A DNA stretch of 33,471 nt from Nitrospirota bacterium (GTDB taxonomy: Bacteria > Nitrospirota > Thermodesulfovibrionia > JACRGW01), in assembly GCA_016212195.1 (NCBI GenBank), contig JACRGW010000158.1:1-33471 (forward strand). Reading direction: 5' to 3'. The notes below the pieces were generated by a model, which saw nothing but the letters and a program-made list of their open reading frames with translations, made no database searches and was not told the DNA's origin. Within the stretch, counting starts at the first letter, position 1; each line of letters begins with the position of its first letter. This document shows positions 32,438 to 33,471 of the stretch, in pieces. Made by a program: the position numbers and the translations under genes.

Positions 32438-33471
32438 ATGCATGACGTAGTTAAAGAAGCAACCAATCTAATTAACCTCGATGTGATGAATATAGTTTAT
32501 CTCTTTATTATGGGATTTATAGGCGGGCTTGTGAGTGGATTTATAGGCTCTGGTGGAGCATTCGTTCTTACACCGGGTATGATGAGTTTGGGTGTGCCCG
32601 GGCTTGTGGCGGTTGCAAGTAATATGTGCCACAAGTTCCCGAAGGCACTTGTTGGTGCAATCAAACGTGCAAGATACGGTCAGGTGGATTTAAAGTTAGG
32701 TCTGATCCTTGGCATTTCAGCAGAGGCAGGTGTTCTGTATGGGGTCCACATTCAGGAAAGCATAAAAAGGTCTTTCGGAGATGCAGGTTCCAATCTTTAT
32801 GTCAGTGTGGCTTTTGTTGTTGTGCTTGGTATTGTTGGTTCCTTTGTGTTGCTCGATGCATGGAAGACATACAGATCAGGGAATACCCATGAAGAAGAAA
32901 AGGTTACAAGATTGGCAAAATGGGTGCAATCTGTTAACATACCCGGCACAATGGTATATTTCAAGAGCCTGAATGCAAGAATCTCTATTCTCTTTACCAT
33001 ACCTCTGGGTTTTGCCACCGGCATGCTTGCTGCTACCATTGCGGTTGGTGGTTTCATCGGCGTCCCTTCTATGATTTATGTCCTCGGAGCCCCAAGCCTG
33101 ATGGCATCTGCAACAGAACTCGTAATAGCCTTTGTTATGGGACTTGGCGGATCTTTCAAATATGCCCTGAGTGGACTTGTTGATATCCGCCTTGCAATGA
33201 TTATCCTTGCAGGGTCTCTCTTCGGTATTCAATTGGGGGCGATTGGTACAACCTATGTTAAGGGCTACATGATAAAACTCGTGATGGGAACCATTATGGT
33301 AATTGTCCTCTTCAGCCGTGCATTGATGATCCCCGTTTATCTTGCACAGCTGGATGTTATAGCACCCCTCGGTGAAGGTCTGGTTAAGTTGTTGAAAAGC
33401 ACAAGTTTTGGTATAATGGTACTGGCACTCCTATTTGGAGGGATGATGGTTCTCAGTGCACTCTTTAAAGG
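32438..33471 (+). CDS. TSUP-family (TauE/SafE) transporter, C-terminus outside window
   Basis: The frame stays open from ATG 32438 to the window end (344 codons). It begins MHDVVKEATNLINLD, followed by the helix VYLFIMGFIGGLVSGFIGSG and the glycine-rich GGAFVLTPGMMSLGVPGLVA. In the second half comes GMLAATIAVGGFIGVPSMIY, the repeated TSUP motif. This supports an anion exporter/importer of the sulfite/sulfonate group; the substrate is unknown. It belongs to a different TSUP subgroup from the copy at 24725. A long soluble loop (about 140-175) separates the halves. GGAGG lies before the ATG. Confidence 0.9.
   Translation, partial: MHDVVKEATNLINLDVMNIVYLFIMGFIGGLVSGFIGSGGAFVLTPGMMSLGVPGLVAVASNMCHKFPKALVGAIKRARYGQVDLKLGLILGISAEAGVLYGVHIQESIKRSFGDAGSNLYVSVAFVVVLGIVGSFVLLDAWKTYRSGNTHEEEKVTRLAKWVQSVNIPGTMVYFKSLNARISILFTIPLGFATGMLAATIAVGGFIGVPSMIYVLGAPSLMASATELVIAFVMGLGGSFKYALSGLVDIRLAMIILAGSLFGIQLGAIGTTYVKGYMIKLVMGTIMVIVLFSRALMIPVYLAQLDVIAPLGEGLVKLLKSTSFGIMVLALLFGGMMVLSALFK

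Overview
The window looks like chromosomal DNA from an anaerobic or facultatively anaerobic diderm bacterium with moderate-to-low GC. Clues are a nickel CO dehydrogenase with its ferredoxin, a complete rod-shape (elongasome) operon, a sigma-54 two-component system and heavy use of AGA/AGG arginine codons. The mix of Nitrospirota-like and deltaproteobacteria-like gene families suggests a relative of Thermodesulfovibrionia, but no rRNA or marker gene here proves it. Five genes start with TTG or GTG behind good ribosome binding sites, and in several genes I moved the start for that reason.

Layout. Bases 1-9724 read leftwards: an RDD membrane protein, mreB-mreC-mreD-mrdA-mrdB (cell elongation), then a PAS-LytTR regulator resembling the CO sensor RcoM, then cooF, cooS and a truncated FAD/NAD oxidoreductase. 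This is a CO-responsive module that would pass CO electrons through CooF to the flavoprotein. Bases 9969-24474 read rightwards: dtd, then a large chemosensory cluster in the order cheA, MshM/ExeA-type ATPase, cheW, MCP with a C-terminal PhnD-like domain, sCACHE-type MCP, cheW, giant HEAT-repeat protein, cheR, cheB, coiled-coil/GAF protein, cheY. No flagellar genes, cheC, cheD, cheX or cheZ are present, so the output may be pili, secretion or another cellular function rather than flagellar rotation.

Bases 24725-27515 hold a TSUP (TauE/SafE) anion transporter, a DUF1634-like partner, a 21-codon remnant ORF, a CPA2 cation/proton antiporter and the decayed C-terminus of a second DUF1634-like gene. 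Bases 27516-31456 read leftwards: a histidine kinase and NtrC-type sigma-54 activator, an MntA/HepT-like antitoxin-toxin pair and a small membrane protein. From 31715 to the edge runs a UspA-like gene, a small two-helix membrane protein and a second TSUP transporter (cut by the window end). The region between the kinase and this operon carries a good -24/-12 promoter and two identical 13-bp direct repeats exactly 21 bp apart, so the two-component system probably activates the UspA/TSUP operon.

The most striking items are the MCP that carries a full-size substrate-binding-protein domain on the cytoplasmic side, the non-flagellar chemosensory cluster built around HEAT and ATPase proteins, the CO-sensor/CODH module, the sigma-54 enhancer architecture, and a set of degenerate heptamer tandem repeats in intergenic gaps, one of which has become the coding end of penicillin-binding protein 2.
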